Below, piece after piece: positions 22,820 to 34,949 of a stretch of 64,000 nt of DNA. Under the pieces are notes generated by a model. That model was not told the origin of the DNA, searched no databases, and worked only from the letters and a program-made list of their open reading frames with translations. Numbering within the stretch: position 1 is the stretch's first letter; each line of letters starts with the position of its first letter. The position numbers and the translations under genes were made by a program. Origin of the DNA: Batkoa obscura (taxonomy: Eukaryota > Entomophthoromycota > Entomophthoromycetes > Entomophthorales > Batkoaceae); contig JASVEC010000014.1 of NCBI GenBank assembly GCA_030770535.1, forward strand, positions 124,001 through 188,000, in the 5' to 3' direction.

Positions 22820-23403
22820 CCTCAGAACAAGCTAAACTAGTTTTAATAATTTGGACACCCATGTATGTGTAAATCTTTAAATTACATTGTCAAATAGGAA
22901 CTATAATAAATAAACAAAATTTGATTTTCAATGGTATCTCATGTTTTTTGTGTTTTTAGAAAGCCCAAAACTTAAAAATTCTTGACTGACAGCGATTACT
23001 AAATTATGTTACAGCTGTTTAAGTTAATATATGTGCTGATTAACCATATATCTACGAATGAAAATTTCAGTATTAAACTTCAAATTAATGTAATGACACA
23101 AGTTATTGATAATAGATCACCACCACGCACTACTTATTCAAATCAAGTAGATGTAAATAGATAAGTATGGGGTTTTCCTTTGGGAAGTTTAAGCATTGAA
23201 CTACTGACAGCACTATAAAGCTACAAGTTTGAAAGGTTAAGGTATAAACCAAAGCTCCTACCCTTGTGAATCTTAATTGTTATGCAACGAAATGATAGTT
23301 GATAGATACACCGAAAAACTGATAAGAGGTTCATTTCAGCTTAATCTAAAGTTTGTCCTTTAAATATATAGACAAAGGTTTGTATTACATTTATTATAAA
23401 TAC

Positions 23404-23543
23404 GAGGGTGTCTTTTTTTTTTTGCTTCATTGCTTTTTCCATCTGAGAATGTTTTTTTTGACTTCATAACTTTTTCCATCTTTTAAGCGCTATTTGAGTG
23501 GAAAAATTATTAGTAAAATTCTTAAACACAAAAATACATCCTC
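23404..23543 (+). mobile_element. MITE copy 4 with duplicated 5' segment
   Basis: Starts GAGGGTGTC and ends ACATCCTC. The first ~45 bp (…GCTTCATTGCTTTTTCC) are followed by a second version of the same segment (GACTTCATAACTTTTTCC), so the copy is 140 bp rather than ~97. Internal duplication or one MITE inserted in the end of another. Confidence 0.8.
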
Positions 23544-25051
23544 ATATATTATTCTCGATTGAAAACTGAAAGAATGGGAATAGTCAAACTCTTAAAGTAA
23601 TAATTTAATATATATAGTTATTCCATATTTAACACTATTTTTAATAAAATATCGTGAATAATAATTTTTTACATTTATTTATTAATACATTTTATATAAC
23701 AATCAAATTTGAAGATAGTCAAAAATGATAGATCTATCTAGAAAATAAAGATTGGTGTTTTGCTTGTAGTTTTAAATCAGGAATCAGGGTATACATTATC
23801 ATTGAATACTTCGATTTCATTATTTTAGCTTGCAGCAGCTAGAAGAAGAAAGTTTTTAAGTAGTTCTATAATTATTTTATGAACTTTTAAATGTTACATT
23901 AAAAACAGCGCCTTACCTACATTTATCAAATTTTTAAGATAAATCTAAGAATAAAAAATTTAGCCTTTTTATGCTTCTAGTACTGCTTTATAAAAAGCCT
24001 CAATTTAATCTGTAATAGTCATTTTTAAACTATTTTATTAATGTTTAGAATATTTAGCCTTTTTATAATTATAGCTTCCTCTATATTAGCATTAAGTTTT
24101 TATCGCTATTTAAAATAAAATCCATAAGAAAAATTTACGTTATAGTTTGATTTCAACATTTGATATTTTAATAACTTTATTAATAATGTCGAATTCAACT
24201 CCGGTATTTTATATATTTTTTATTATTACATTATATTATTTAATATTTAGGTTAAGCTAAAGTATAGCTTAGATTAATAAATATGATTGATAACTCTATG
24301 AAAAATATTTTGAATAAAAATAAATTTTATTTTTCAATACCTCGATTTAAATTATTACTTTTATAAAGCAGATGTGATACTAGGTATAATTGATTATAAT
24401 AGGTTATCTTTAAAAGGGAGGGAGTTCTTTAAAAAAATTTATAAAGTTACTTAGCAATTATGATATAAATTAGCCATGGAGTTTGTATTATCATTCTAGA
24501 ATTAAACGTTTTTAATTTTAGAATGATAATTTATATGAATTACTTATTTTAATAATAGAAAAATAAAATGTTCAAACTTTAATTGAGGTTATTATAAAAT
24601 TTATTTTTGGCATATGAATTTACTGTTTATTTAAACGGAATTGAAGCGACATAATGTGTAATTTTTAGTATAACCTATAGATAAATAAGATTAGCCTGAG
24701 ACTTTTTCATTATTTTAAATTCTTTAATACAATTAAATATCAACATCTAACTTCAGCTTTCAATATTATATATATTTGTCTCTTTTACAGCTAGTAAATT
24801 TTTAATTGGGAACTTAAAGGATATATTGCATAAAGATTCATTGATAAGATGAATGTTCACAATAAACTTGAAAAAAATATTATCTAACACTTTGATATTA
24901 ATCAAAATTAAGATATAAATGAAATGTCAATTAATCTATTCATGTCTTTTCGCTTTTAAAAAAAATTAATTTGATTAATTTACTTATAAGTACTAAATTG
25001 GCTAATTATGTATTAAAAGATGTAATCCGAAAATGAAATGATTTAATATAA

Positions 25052-25323
25052 GGGAGTGTTTTTTTACAATTGTCCATTTTACCACTTTTTTAATTTAGAA
25101 ATTAATTACCCAATATAGCCGTTTAAATTCGAATATGTACTAACTAGTGGTGACTTTTATAAACAACTATTTGTACCATCATAATGATTCCAATGTTCGT
25201 AGTTACATCTATTTTAAAATGAACAGTTAATTAACATACACTCAAGCTTGAGTAGCTTATATTAGATAATTAATTTTTAAATTAAAAAAGTAGTAAAATG
25301 GACAATTAGTGAAAAACATCCCC
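25052..25323 (+). mobile_element. Long MITE variant (272 bp) with ~46 bp inverted ends
   Basis: Ends begin GGGAGTGTTTTTTTAC and (reverse complement) GGGGATGTTTTTCACT, and both continue with AATTGTCCATTTTAC and CTTTTTTAATTTA. Flanked by ATAA at 25048-25051 and 25324-25327, a non-palindromic 4-bp duplication. The interior is unrelated to the short MITEs, but the outermost ~12 bases and target rule are shared. Confidence 0.85.
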
Positions 25324-25943
25324 ATAATTTTAATATAATAAAACTTATATCCAGTTTAAAATTCAGTTTACGCTGCCTATGATGTTATATATTAATATAC
25401 AAAATGCTTAATTAGTATGGGATAAAATGTAAGGTATTTGATAATGAATAAATTAATCAGTTTGGCTAATTAGCTTACCATTTAGAAGCTTTATCTCGAA
25501 GTTACTATGATGTTATTTTTTCAATAAACATGTTTTATATTTATCTTGGTCATATCACTAATTGAATTAATCTTTTTATTTTTTTCAATAATCCCTCATT
25601 ATTCATATTATATATTTGAAACTTTTCTGTTTGTATACACAAGTTCGATTTTTCTAAAATTACCATTTTTAGTTATTTAAAATAAAATAGGGATATTAAT
25701 AATTTTCATAATAGCTATTAAAGTTACTATCTATAATACTAGGCTTTATCAAAGAAATTGTCTTCTGACATGATTCTATCAATTTTCATATTCGAATAAA
25801 TCATGTGTTTATTTTGTATATAGTTAAAAGGGTGCAATATATATGGCAAAAATAAGATTGTAAAAAAAGCGAAGCCCAGAGCAGCAGACTGTAAATATAT
25901 AAATATGTAAGTAAACGCTGAATGAAAAAATTATAAAACTAAA

Positions 25944-26916
25944 ATGCTTTACGAAAGTCTCAAATTGAATAACACTTTGATAGCAAAGTAACCTCTATTA
26001 TCATTTTTTATTTTCTTTGATTAAAATTTCCTATAGCTTACCAGGGCCAAATGAGAAAAATATAACTTATAGCTATAACCAAAACATTTTGAATAGTTAT
26101 GATATCTATCTTCCAGAAAGTAAATTTGATGATGCTCCATTACTGATATGGATTCATGGAGGTGCTTGGGTCTCAGGCGACAAATCGGATTATTACTATT
26201 TTGCAAAACAACTAGCAAATAATGGAATTGCAACTGCCTTAGTAAATTATAGATTAAGTAGTCGGGAAAAAAATGGGCCTTTTAAGTATCCGGGGCATGC
26301 TTTAGATTGCTTAAATGCCTTCCTTTATATATTAAGGGATTCAAATCATTTGAAATATAGCCCAAATAATATATTTATAGGAGGGCATTCAGCTGGTGCA
26401 CAATTGGCAAGTTTAATAGCATTGAAGCCTGAAGCCTACTTATCAGGAAACCAAGAAGAAAAGAACGAAAAGTTAAGCCAAATTTCAAAGATAAAAGGGG
26501 TGGTGAGTTTGGGAGGAATCTTTGATTTGGGGCTTTTAAGTGAACAAGATGAATCTTATAAAAACGATTTTTTGATTCCGGCATTTGGAGAAGACCTAAC
26601 CAATAACAATAAGGAATTAAGTAGTTGGGAAGAAGCGTCCCCACAGTCCATGGCTAAAAATGACATTAAAAATTTGAAATACAAGCAGTTGCCTTCTATT
26701 TTATTAATGCATTCTATACAAGATACGTTAGTTAATCAAAGTCAAGCTATTAACTTCGATGCAAAGTTGAAATCATTGAATTTTACAAATATAGCTGTAA
26801 ACCAAGGGAAATACGGGAATCATTATGATATTCCAAATCATTTAGATGTAATTAATGGTGTGACTTCTTTTATTCTGTATGTATCAAAAATTAAACCAAG
26901 CCTATTTAAATTTTAA
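25944..26916 (+). CDS. Alpha/beta hydrolase (kynurenine formamidase / esterase-like)
   Basis: Two exons, 25944-25987 and 26037-26916, joined in phase, 307 residues; without the first exon no ATG precedes the conserved fold. Motifs: oxyanion-hole HGGAW near residue 54, nucleophile elbow GGHSAGA near 130, a likely acid in HSIQDTLV near 245 and a likely base in GNHYDI near 280. These are the features of the BD-FAE / kynurenine-formamidase branch of the fold (Bna7-like), which hydrolyses N-formylkynurenine or small esters. No signal peptide. Exact substrate cannot be fixed from sequence. Confidence 0.85.
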
Positions 26917-28733
26917 TAAACAAGTTAGTATACTTACTCATTTGAACTCAAGATTTTAAAAACAAATGAGATAAAATTTTATTTCAAATGACTAAATCTT
27001 CATATCGCTCTACTTTCTGAATCTATAGTATCGAATTATATCTATAATACTATTAAATGCTATAAAAAACTACTATGAAGTTATAAAATATTTTATATTA
27101 TGGAAGCTCATCTATACTTCAGACTGAATTATACTTATAGTGACTTTAAATGTATTTTTCATAAGTATCTTAATAGTTAGTAACAACTTGCATATTATTT
27201 TTTAATAACTAACCCTTTTAATTACTTTAAAGTAACAAACATTTATCTGAAAGGATCAAAGATTTTAAAAATATAATATTATACACTTGACTAAAATATT
27301 TTACCTTCGTAGTGACACTTCCTTGTCTTTAAAAAAGATTTTAGATCCCTTTGCTAGAATAACTTTTTTTAAGATGCAACACCTTTAAATATAAAGATTC
27401 AAATAACTTTTCAACAATGTTTTAAGATTTTGGTATTTTTTATAGAATAGTTGCGCTTTTAAAATGTTAGCCACTTTTAAGAAGTGAATTAATGATAATA
27501 CTTATACAATGAATGAGAAGGCAAACATGCATTAGCTATAGGGTCTTAATTATATAATAGCTTCAGGCTAACTAGGTTATCTCTTTTTCTCCTAGAATTA
27601 CAACCTGCTCCTCATTTATAAAATTTCCTTAGCCTTTTCTTTTAAACAAATCTGTTGTTTATTCTTACAAGTATGGCTAAAAATAAGGTGGATTAATTGT
27701 GAAGATATGATAAAGATATTGAAAAAGACGCAAATGTTTTATATAAACATGGGGATATATTTTTTTGTTTAAGAATTTTACTAATAATTTTTTCATTCAA
27801 ATACTGCTTAAGAAATGGAAAAAGTAATAAAATCAAAAAAACACCCTTCATATAATATTTTTGGAAAAGACTAAATTTGCAAGGAAATCAGAACAAATTT
27901 CTAGCTCGGGAAAAAGAAAACCAATTAAAATTGAACCAGACTAATATTATCTAGTTAAGTTTTGAAAAATGTAACAATATCTCTTCAAATGCTAATATAC
28001 AGAAAAAGCTGGAACCAATCAAATAAAAAGATTATCACAGTAAAGAAAGCAAATAATGACTTTACTCTCATCATTAAGTAATATTTTATTAAGTTTCTGG
28101 ACTAAGTAATTGAATCTTTGACTATATTTCTTTGTTTATCTAACTATTTCGATTTTGCATGGTTTATTGGGTCATTTTTTAATTACATATTTAGTTTTGA
28201 TTAGTTAATATTTTAATGCTAAATTTTTTTAGTTTAATAATAAAATTATTATTGAATTAAGGATAAACATAATCCCATAGTAATATTTCAAATTACAAAC
28301 AAAAATATGAAGTAAGACTATAATCGTCCAATGTGATGTTTAGGCTTAAATGTTTATGACTATAAGGACTATTTGTCTATTATGTTTTATATTATATATA
28401 TTATTAATACAACAAAGTTAAAATCAAAGACTTAAGCTAATTTAATTGGGTGTTAATGCTGTGTATTGATTTGGGGATAAAAATCAAAAGCTTTAAACCA
28501 ATTAATGATTGGCCAGCTGCTAGTAAATTCAAACCATTTAGGAAAATTAAATTCAACATGTGATAATGATAAGAGCCATAACAAGAAAAAAATGACGAAT
28601 AAAAGGTAGATTAATTTTCAAATTATCATTTGATTTTATTACTTTCAATATAAAACTATTTTTCATTATCTTTTTTTAAGCTTTCTTTATATTCGTTTAA
28701 TTGTTCCATACTTTAAGTCTATTGTATATAAAA
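26917..28733. other. Intergenic with one MITE
   Basis: AT-rich, no coding pattern seen apart from the MITE at 27751-27847. The last ~300 bp form the upstream region of the bHLH gene. Confidence 0.5.
27751..27847 (-). mobile_element. MITE copy 5
   Basis: Reverse orientation: GGGGATATATTTTTTTG, GTTTAAGAATTTTACTAA, TACTGCTTAAGAAATGG, ending in ACACCCTT. Flanks CAT and CAT. Confidence 0.85.
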
Positions 28734-29426
28734 ATGAAAGTAAGAAGTTCAACCACAGCCGCTGAAAACCTTAATTTACCGAATGGTGCTGCTTTTTCGG
28801 TATTTCCATCAAAACCAAATGATAATAAGCCCGAAATATTGAACAGAAGTTATCCCACGTTTTCAAAATCTTGTAAAGACAAGAAGCAAGAAACGGTAAA
28901 AAAGGATACTTCCACATTCCCAGCTATATTACCAAAAATGTCTAATTATGATGATTCCCCTAATGAAAATTATTATTTAAAAAGTTTAAATCAAGTACAC
29001 CAACAACAGTTTAATAAAGATTTATATGATGATAATTCGTTTCATGTAAGCCAATATCCTACTAATCCAATAAATAAGCCAATTGTTGGTACTTCAGAAT
29101 GGGTGGCTTCACGTCGACAAAGTCATAAAGAAGTAGAGCGTAAAAGAAGAGAATGCATTAATCAAAACATTAATGTATTAGGGGAATTAGTACCAGGACC
29201 AGAACGCAATAAAGGGGGTATTCTCCATCGAGTAGTTCAGCACATTAAAGATTTACAACAGGAAAATGAATTACTTAGGGATGGATTTAGTAATGAAGAT
29301 AAAATGATATTAGAAAGATTAAAACAGGAGAATAAAAAATTAAAAGAAGAAAATGAAATACTCAAAAACCAAATTAAAGAAAGACACCAAAATAATATGG
29401 ATGTTAAACATGAAAGCAAAAATTAA
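28734..29426 (+). CDS. bHLH-leucine zipper transcription factor, Cbf1/USF-like
   Basis: 230 residues, no intron seen in this part. The basic region RRQSHKEVERKRRECIN (about 127-143) has the His-Glu-Arg triad expected for CACGTG E-box binding. It is followed by helix 1 (INVLGELVPG), loop, helix 2 (KGGILHRVVQHIKDLQQ) and a Leu/Lys-rich coiled coil to the C-terminus. The N-terminus is Asn/Ser-rich and disordered. The TSEW preceding the basic region and the overall arrangement resemble fungal Cbf1, which controls methionine genes and centromeres in yeast. The first in-frame ATG is used; an upstream exon is possible. Confidence 0.88.
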   Translation: MKVRSSTTAAENLNLPNGAAFSVFPSKPNDNKPEILNRSYPTFSKSCKDKKQETVKKDTSTFPAILPKMSNYDDSPNENYYLKSLNQVHQQQFNKDLYDDNSFHVSQYPTNPINKPIVGTSEWVASRRQSHKEVERKRRECINQNINVLGELVPGPERNKGGILHRVVQHIKDLQQENELLRDGFSNEDKMILERLKQENKKLKEENEILKNQIKERHQNNMDVKHESKN

Positions 29427-29744
29427 TTTATATAATAATACTTTGAGGCTATTTTTATCAAAATCAGGATATTATAGTAACCTTTCTTTTATGGATTAAA
29501 ATAATAATATTAATTATTGCGTTATTTTCGTATCCCTTCTTTTTCTTATATTATCCATTCTATTAAATATTATTTATTAAATATTTATTTATTTTTATTG
29601 TATTATTTTTTGAGTTACCTTCTATTAGTTCTATAAAAGTAATTTGAAAAAAGTCACAAATTGTAGAATTTGCGTTTCAATTCAAAACAGTGCTGAAATG
29701 CAAATGAGTTTTCTCATTTTATTTTAGTTTGGTATTCTAATTTA

Positions 29745-30765
29745 ATGTCAAATAAAGCAAGCTACAAACGATTAACGAAAGAGTATAAAGCTATTGTCAA
29801 TAATCCCATCCCTTTTATTATTGCAAAACCATTGGAAAGTAATATTCTAGAATGGTAAAAAGAGTTAATTATTTAAAAATTAGAATTAATTTTAGATAGG
29901 CATTATATTATTACGGGCCCACCAGAGACGCCCTATTCAGGTAATTACTTGTATTATAAAATGAATAAATATCCTAAAATAAAATTAGGTGGACAATATC
30001 ATGGTAAATAAACAAAGATATACGAAAAAATAAAAGTAACGAGATAAATTAAGGTAAATTAGTATTTCCTAACGATTACCCATTCAAGCCGCCTTCTATA
30101 ATGATGATCACACCCAACGGTAAAGCACATAATATTAATACCTATATCATTTAAATTCCTATAAGGTCGATTTGAAACGAATACCAGACTTTGTTTGAGT
30201 ATCAGTGATTTTCATCGTTAGTATATTTTCAACATTTAAATATAGCTTAATTGTGAATATTTATTTAGCTGATACCTGGAATCCAGCGTGGTCTGTTTCT
30301 ACAATACTAAACGGATTACTTTCATTTATGGTATATTTTTTTCTAGTATTCCATTCAATATTTTAAAAAAAGTATAGAATTCAGATGATATTACAACTGG
30401 AAGTATCAAAACTAGCAGTAAAGAGAAAGCAAAACTAGCAAAATTAAGTATGAAGTATAATTTTAAAAACAAAAAGTTTATAGGTAACTTATTTCAAATT
30501 ACAGTTGCCAATTGTTAATTTTATATCAATAGATACTTTCCCAGAGCTTAAAGAAAAAATGACCGATGCTATAAACTCTGTTGAAAATGAAATAGACACT
30601 TTTAGTTCAGATATTAATGTAAAACAACAAAGCAACATACAAGTACAACAAAATCAACAACAATCAAATCTTATGCTATCAGCCCAATCTTTATTCAATT
30701 CCAACTTGAAACTTGTATTTATACTGTTTGTATTTAGTTGTTTGTTATATGTATTATATAAATAA
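29745..30765 (+). CDS. UBC6: Tail-anchored ubiquitin-conjugating enzyme E2, Ubc6/UBE2J-like
   Basis: ER-membrane E2 acting in ER-associated degradation. Several short exons (first 29745-29854, last from about 30502). Starts MSNKASYKRLTKEYK. The core shows [25 protein letters not shown] in pieces across introns and the active-site stretch TNTRLCLSISDFHPDTWNP, which has the Cys and the long insert typical of Ubc6/UBE2J instead of an HPN. A Gln-rich linker precedes a C-terminal hydrophobic anchor (LVFILFVFSCLLYVLY) ending within two residues of the stop. The full set of family traits is present. Confidence 0.93.
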
Positions 30766-31312
30766 ATTAAGATTTTGACTATTTTACATTTTAAAATAGA
30801 GATTTTTGATAGGTATTATAAACCCTAGATTGAGCTTAGATAAGATAACTGATATTTTAGCTAATAAAAATAGATTGTCATAATCGTTTTATTGATTTTT
30901 AGTTTACTTGATTCACGATAATACTCTTTCTTTATTTTTTATAATAAAATATTGCATAAAAAATCTTTAATTGTTTTAATGTTTATTTATATTTTTTACT
31001 TTAATGATTTTTTATAAGACTTGTTTTATTATAAATACTAGGTCAAATATACAAATAAAAATTTAGAAAATAAACAACTATTACTTATGACTTTATTTTC
31101 GCTTTAGTTAAATGTTTCATATTCATAAATAAAATTCCAAATTAATTAACAAACAAGAACGAATATATTTGAAAATTATTCTATTATGCTTAACACTACA
31201 CAATATCTTATATTAAATATATAATTATAATACTCAATTCACCTGTTGTAAATCAAAGCCAAGATTTTAATTCCTATATAGCACAAATTAATTAATTAAA
31301 ATATTCTTAAAT

Positions 31313-31410
31313 GGGGATTTTTTTTTTGGTTTCATTACTTTTTCCATTTCTTAGGCACTATTTGAGCGAAAAGATTGTTAGTAAAATTCTTAAGCAAAAA
31401 ATACATCCCC
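31313..31410 (+). mobile_element. MITE copy 6 with AAAT target duplication
   Basis: GGGGATTTTTTTT start, ACATCCCC end. Flanked by AAAT at 31309-31312 and 31411-31414, a clear non-palindromic 4-bp duplication. Confidence 0.9.
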
Positions 31411-31610
31411 AAATGGTGAACTTTAAATTTTAATTTATTATTTAACAATTATATAACATTACTTTTTTTAATAGTTACAAAACCATGACTATTAATATTA
31501 TTAATTATTTAAAACAACTCGATATAATAGATTCTTTCCAATAAATAACAAATCTAATTTATTTAATGATATACCATAGTTCTATACTTCAATAAGAGGT
31601 ATTTAAATAT

Positions 31611-31703
31611 GGAGATGTTTTTTCTAGCTTCATTTTTTTCATTTAAGTACTATTTGAGCGGAAAGATTGTTAGTAAAATTCTTAAATCAAAAAATACATC
31701 CCC
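31611..31703 (+). mobile_element. MITE copy 7
   Basis: GGAGATGTTTTTTC start, ACATCCCC end, ATAT on both sides; the usual central block GAGCGGAAAGATTGTTAG is present. Confidence 0.9.
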
Positions 31704-32127
31704 ATATGTTGAAATTTATGGATTAGGAATTATTATTACAAAGGTAATTTTAATATTTGTTAAATAACTTGTCCCCCATTTGTAACAGTTGAAATAGCTA
31801 TAAGAACACAAAAATATATTAATAAAAAAGAACAATAACAAAATTTAACTTGTTTTTAAAAGAAAATACTGAACTTAAGTCAATTATATCATTATATCTA
31901 AGATTGGGTTTCGTTTTTGATTCATAAATCCGATTAATAAATGGTTATTATTATTGATTAAGCATAATTATCTTATATTATTACCTTGTATCTACTTAAT
32001 ATATATGGTTTGTAATATATTCTTTATACGAACAATTTAAATACAATTCAGAACATTAATAAATTAAATTCAACGAGTCATAAAGAAAACATATATTAAA
32101 ATGGAATCAAAATAACATAAAAAATAA

Positions 32128-32182
32128 TATAAATAACCAACATTTCCTTACAACACTGACAATTCAAATAATCTAATTAATA
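32128..32182 (+). promoter_or_regulatory. TATA box and 5' leader of secreted protein 2
   Basis: TATAAATA at 32128-32135, 55 bp before the ATG, in the same place as in the first copy (9310). Upstream similarity with the 9.2 kb region extends at least to a shared ACATTAAT block. Confidence 0.45.
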
Positions 32183-32629
32183 ATGAAGTTTTTAAGCTAT
32201 CTATTAATCTCTTGCCTTTTTATTTTTACTGCCACCAGTTTAAACTTACACTTACCTCACTTTCACGCACATAAACGTGGTAAAAAGACTCATTTGGCCG
32301 CTGATCTAGTATTAGCAGGTACTGTTTGTGCCACCACTGCTGTTACTTGGAGTAGTATGGATGTTAGCTCAAAAGTAGTTGCAGTTGCTAGTAGTGTTGC
32401 TACTTGTGGTAAATTAGCTGCTTCAGTATGTGATTATTTTCAAGCTATAAATAAGAAAGCAAAGGCACTTGAAGAGAAAAAGAGAGATAAAGAGGCACTT
32501 ACTTTTGTACTCTCTAGATTACAAACATTAGAAAATGATTTGAAGGGAATGAAATGCGAGGTAACTAAAGTGAATGCAGAAAATGAAAAATTAAAGAAGG
32601 AAGTTGCTGCTCTTAAGAAGACCTCTTAA
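32183..32629 (+). CDS. Small secreted protein, family copy 2
   Basis: 148 residues, no intron. Almost the same signal peptide as copy 1 (MKFLSYLLISCLFIFTATS), then LPHFHAHKRGKK, the Ala/Cys segment (VCATTAVTW, VATCGKLAASVCDYF) and a Lys/Glu-rich C-terminal coiled-coil half with a fourth Cys (KGMKCEV). The four Cys positions are shared by both intact copies, which suggests disulphides. Function unknown. Convergent with the serine carboxypeptidase, 106 bp apart. Confidence 0.85.
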   Translation: MKFLSYLLISCLFIFTATSLNLHLPHFHAHKRGKKTHLAADLVLAGTVCATTAVTWSSMDVSSKVVAVASSVATCGKLAASVCDYFQAINKKAKALEEKKRDKEALTFVLSRLQTLENDLKGMKCEVTKVNAENEKLKKEVAALKKTS

Positions 32630-32735
32630 TGTTTTAATATAATAAAATAATAATCTGATAAATTAGTTTTTTTTAAATGATATTTTATATAAAAATAATA
32701 TTTTATTAGATAAAAGAATTATAAGAACATAATTA

Positions 32736-34350
32736 TCATTCTTTAATAAATTGGTCAATTAAATCTAGTGCTCTTTCAGGTTGATCATGACCTACCCTAT
32801 GGCCAGCTTGAAGTACAATAGCATGTAAAATCTTTTTGCATTTTGTTTTATAACCAGCTAATTCATTATTAACATACCAATCTACTCTTTTTGCTTTTTC
32901 TAAACATGGATATTCATGGTATAGCCATTCATATTGTGACATGGCTCCATCTCGATAATCAAACTGCCCTGTTTGTATTTATTAATTAAATTTAATTATT
33001 ACTATTACATTATGATTACCTTGAAAAAATAACATTTTTAAATCCTTGAAATTTTTAAATAAAGGAACTACGCTTTTCATACTATCCTCCTAATAAACTG
33101 AATTAAAAATTAGATTATAACATAATGATTATTTACCTTTAAAGCTTCTTTAACTAAACTATTTTTAACAGTAAAATTATAACTTAAATCTACATTTAAC
33201 GCTAATTTACTTTGTTTTAAATTTAAATAATCTTCCATTTGCTTCCAACTTAAATGTTTATTTCCTAATCGAATATCATAATAGTCCACATCATAAGTTG
33301 CTTTCTTATAATACTCAAAGATTTCCTCTCTTTTATTATAAGCTTCTTCCCATTTTTTTTGAAATGTAAGAACTATAGCTGATGAACTTAATTCATTGAT
33401 ATATCTAGATTGTTTAGGTGTTAACAATCCCATACTTAATCCTAATGGACCATATACTTTAATTTGTGATACTGGATCAGTTAATCCATTCCCAATAGCA
33501 ATACCTTTTAATGAAAATTGTTCATTGATATTATCTTCATGGATTTTATTAAATTGAATCAATTCATTTGCAAAAACTGGAATAAATTTCCCAGCATAAG
33601 ACTCGCCAGTAATGTAGATAGAATTATTATTTGTAATTTCAAACAATTTACGAAACTCTACTAAAAACTCTACTAAATCCTTACCAACTCCACATTGTAA
33701 ATGTGCATACCCTTCTTTATTATAACATTTTTTATTTTCATCAATATCTTTAGCATTGTCCTTATTGATTTTACTAAATCCTGTTCCAACTGGTTGATCA
33801 ATATATAAAATAGAATAATCCTTGTTCCAGTTATTTTTGTTTTTTATAATTTCATTCTTCTGATTTAATTTTATCGGTCCATTCTATCATTATTTAGTTA
33901 TTAAACAAATTATTACACCTATATTATAACCATACCATATTAAACAATCCAATCATTGAACTAGCACCTGGTCCACCTTGTAACCAACTAAATAAAAACA
34001 ATTGTTTATATAAATATACAACCTTATTTAATACACTTACATAACTAAAGGAGGATTCTTTACTAATGTATTTTGGGCTTCAAAATACCAAAAGAATAAA
34101 TTAGCTGTATTATTTCTTATATCAATATTGCCTGCATAACCTAAATCTTTAATACTATCATCGGCTAATTTTAGACCTTGAACTTTATACTTTTCTTTGG
34201 TTGTTAAACTACTGAACGCTAATTTGTAAATTCAATGTTATCATCAATCATTATCAAAAGTCACTCAATTAAATACCTCTTATATTCCTTTGATGAATTA
34301 TCGAAGTCAATACAAAGTTGAAACATAATAGTAGCAAATAAAAATTCATT
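32736..34350 (-). CDS. Secreted serine carboxypeptidase (S10)
   Basis: Cleaves C-terminal residues in the secretory or lysosome-like compartment. Several exons; signal peptide MNFYLLLCFNFVLTS. Visible in order: GYAGNIDIRNNTANLFFWYFEA (as separate blocks), the oxyanion region WLQGGPGAS, DQPVGTGFS, the nucleophile motif ITGESYAGKFIP, GIAIGNGLTDP, the acid in FFQGQFDYRDG and the final His in AGHRVGHDQP. The set resembles vitellogenic-like (CPVL-type) carboxypeptidases. The last exon carries the stop at 32736-32738. Its tail is found as a relic behind secreted protein 1. Confidence 0.93.
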
Positions 34351-34949
34351 ATTAAGTTAGAATTTGAAAAGTATCTTTTTTAACGATTTCCTTGTTTTAT
34401 ATATAAAAATTAATAATGACGTCAACTAAAAAATGACTAAATTGTTATCCCTTTATTCGTGTATTTTTATTATTATAATTGCCCAATTTTATTTTTTTAA
34501 TTATTGGCTAAAATAAATGTTTTTTTGACTAAACAAATTTTGATTTTTAAATCTAGAAAATTACACATTCAAAGTATAAAAAATAAGTTAATAATGAATA
34601 TAATGATAACTTCATATTATTATTCATTACTATTATTCATTGTTATTATTTATTTATTAACTTATAGTATTCATATTAATATTTTTAGTTAAATTACTAT
34701 AATATTGCGTATCTAATATTAACATTATCTCATAGAAAACAACGATTGAATTTGTTTTTGGCCAAATTCTATATCCGTTGAAATTTATATCAAAAAATTC
34801 TTATAGATCAAGTAAGTTGAAAATCAATATAAAAAATATCAACAATTAAAAGAATCAAATAGTTAACAGTAAAAAAAATCAAAATAATATAATAAACACA
34901 TTATAGAAATTTGAAACTTTTTTACACTATTTATTTATTTTAACTAATA
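34351..34949. other. Divergent intergenic region between carboxypeptidase and subtilisin
   Basis: About 600 bp of AT-rich DNA shared by two divergently transcribed secreted-peptidase genes. It probably holds both promoters. No further gene is convincing. Confidence 0.5.

Larger units (their letters stand above)
22820..25943. other. Intergenic with two MITEs, otherwise no gene recognised
   Basis: About 3.1 kb of AT-rich DNA. Apart from the elements at 23404-23543 and 25052-25323 I see no coding or RNA gene. Confidence 0.5.
30766..32127. other. Intergenic with two MITEs
   Basis: AT-rich; contains MITEs at 31313-31410 and 31611-31703 and, from about 31880, sequence related to the upstream region of secreted protein 1. 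No other gene seen. Confidence 0.5.

Noticed and set aside
34504-34692. 62-residue plus-strand frame between the two peptidase genes
   Set aside because: Low-complexity Ile/Tyr/Leu text in the shared promoter region, with no domain or conserved start.
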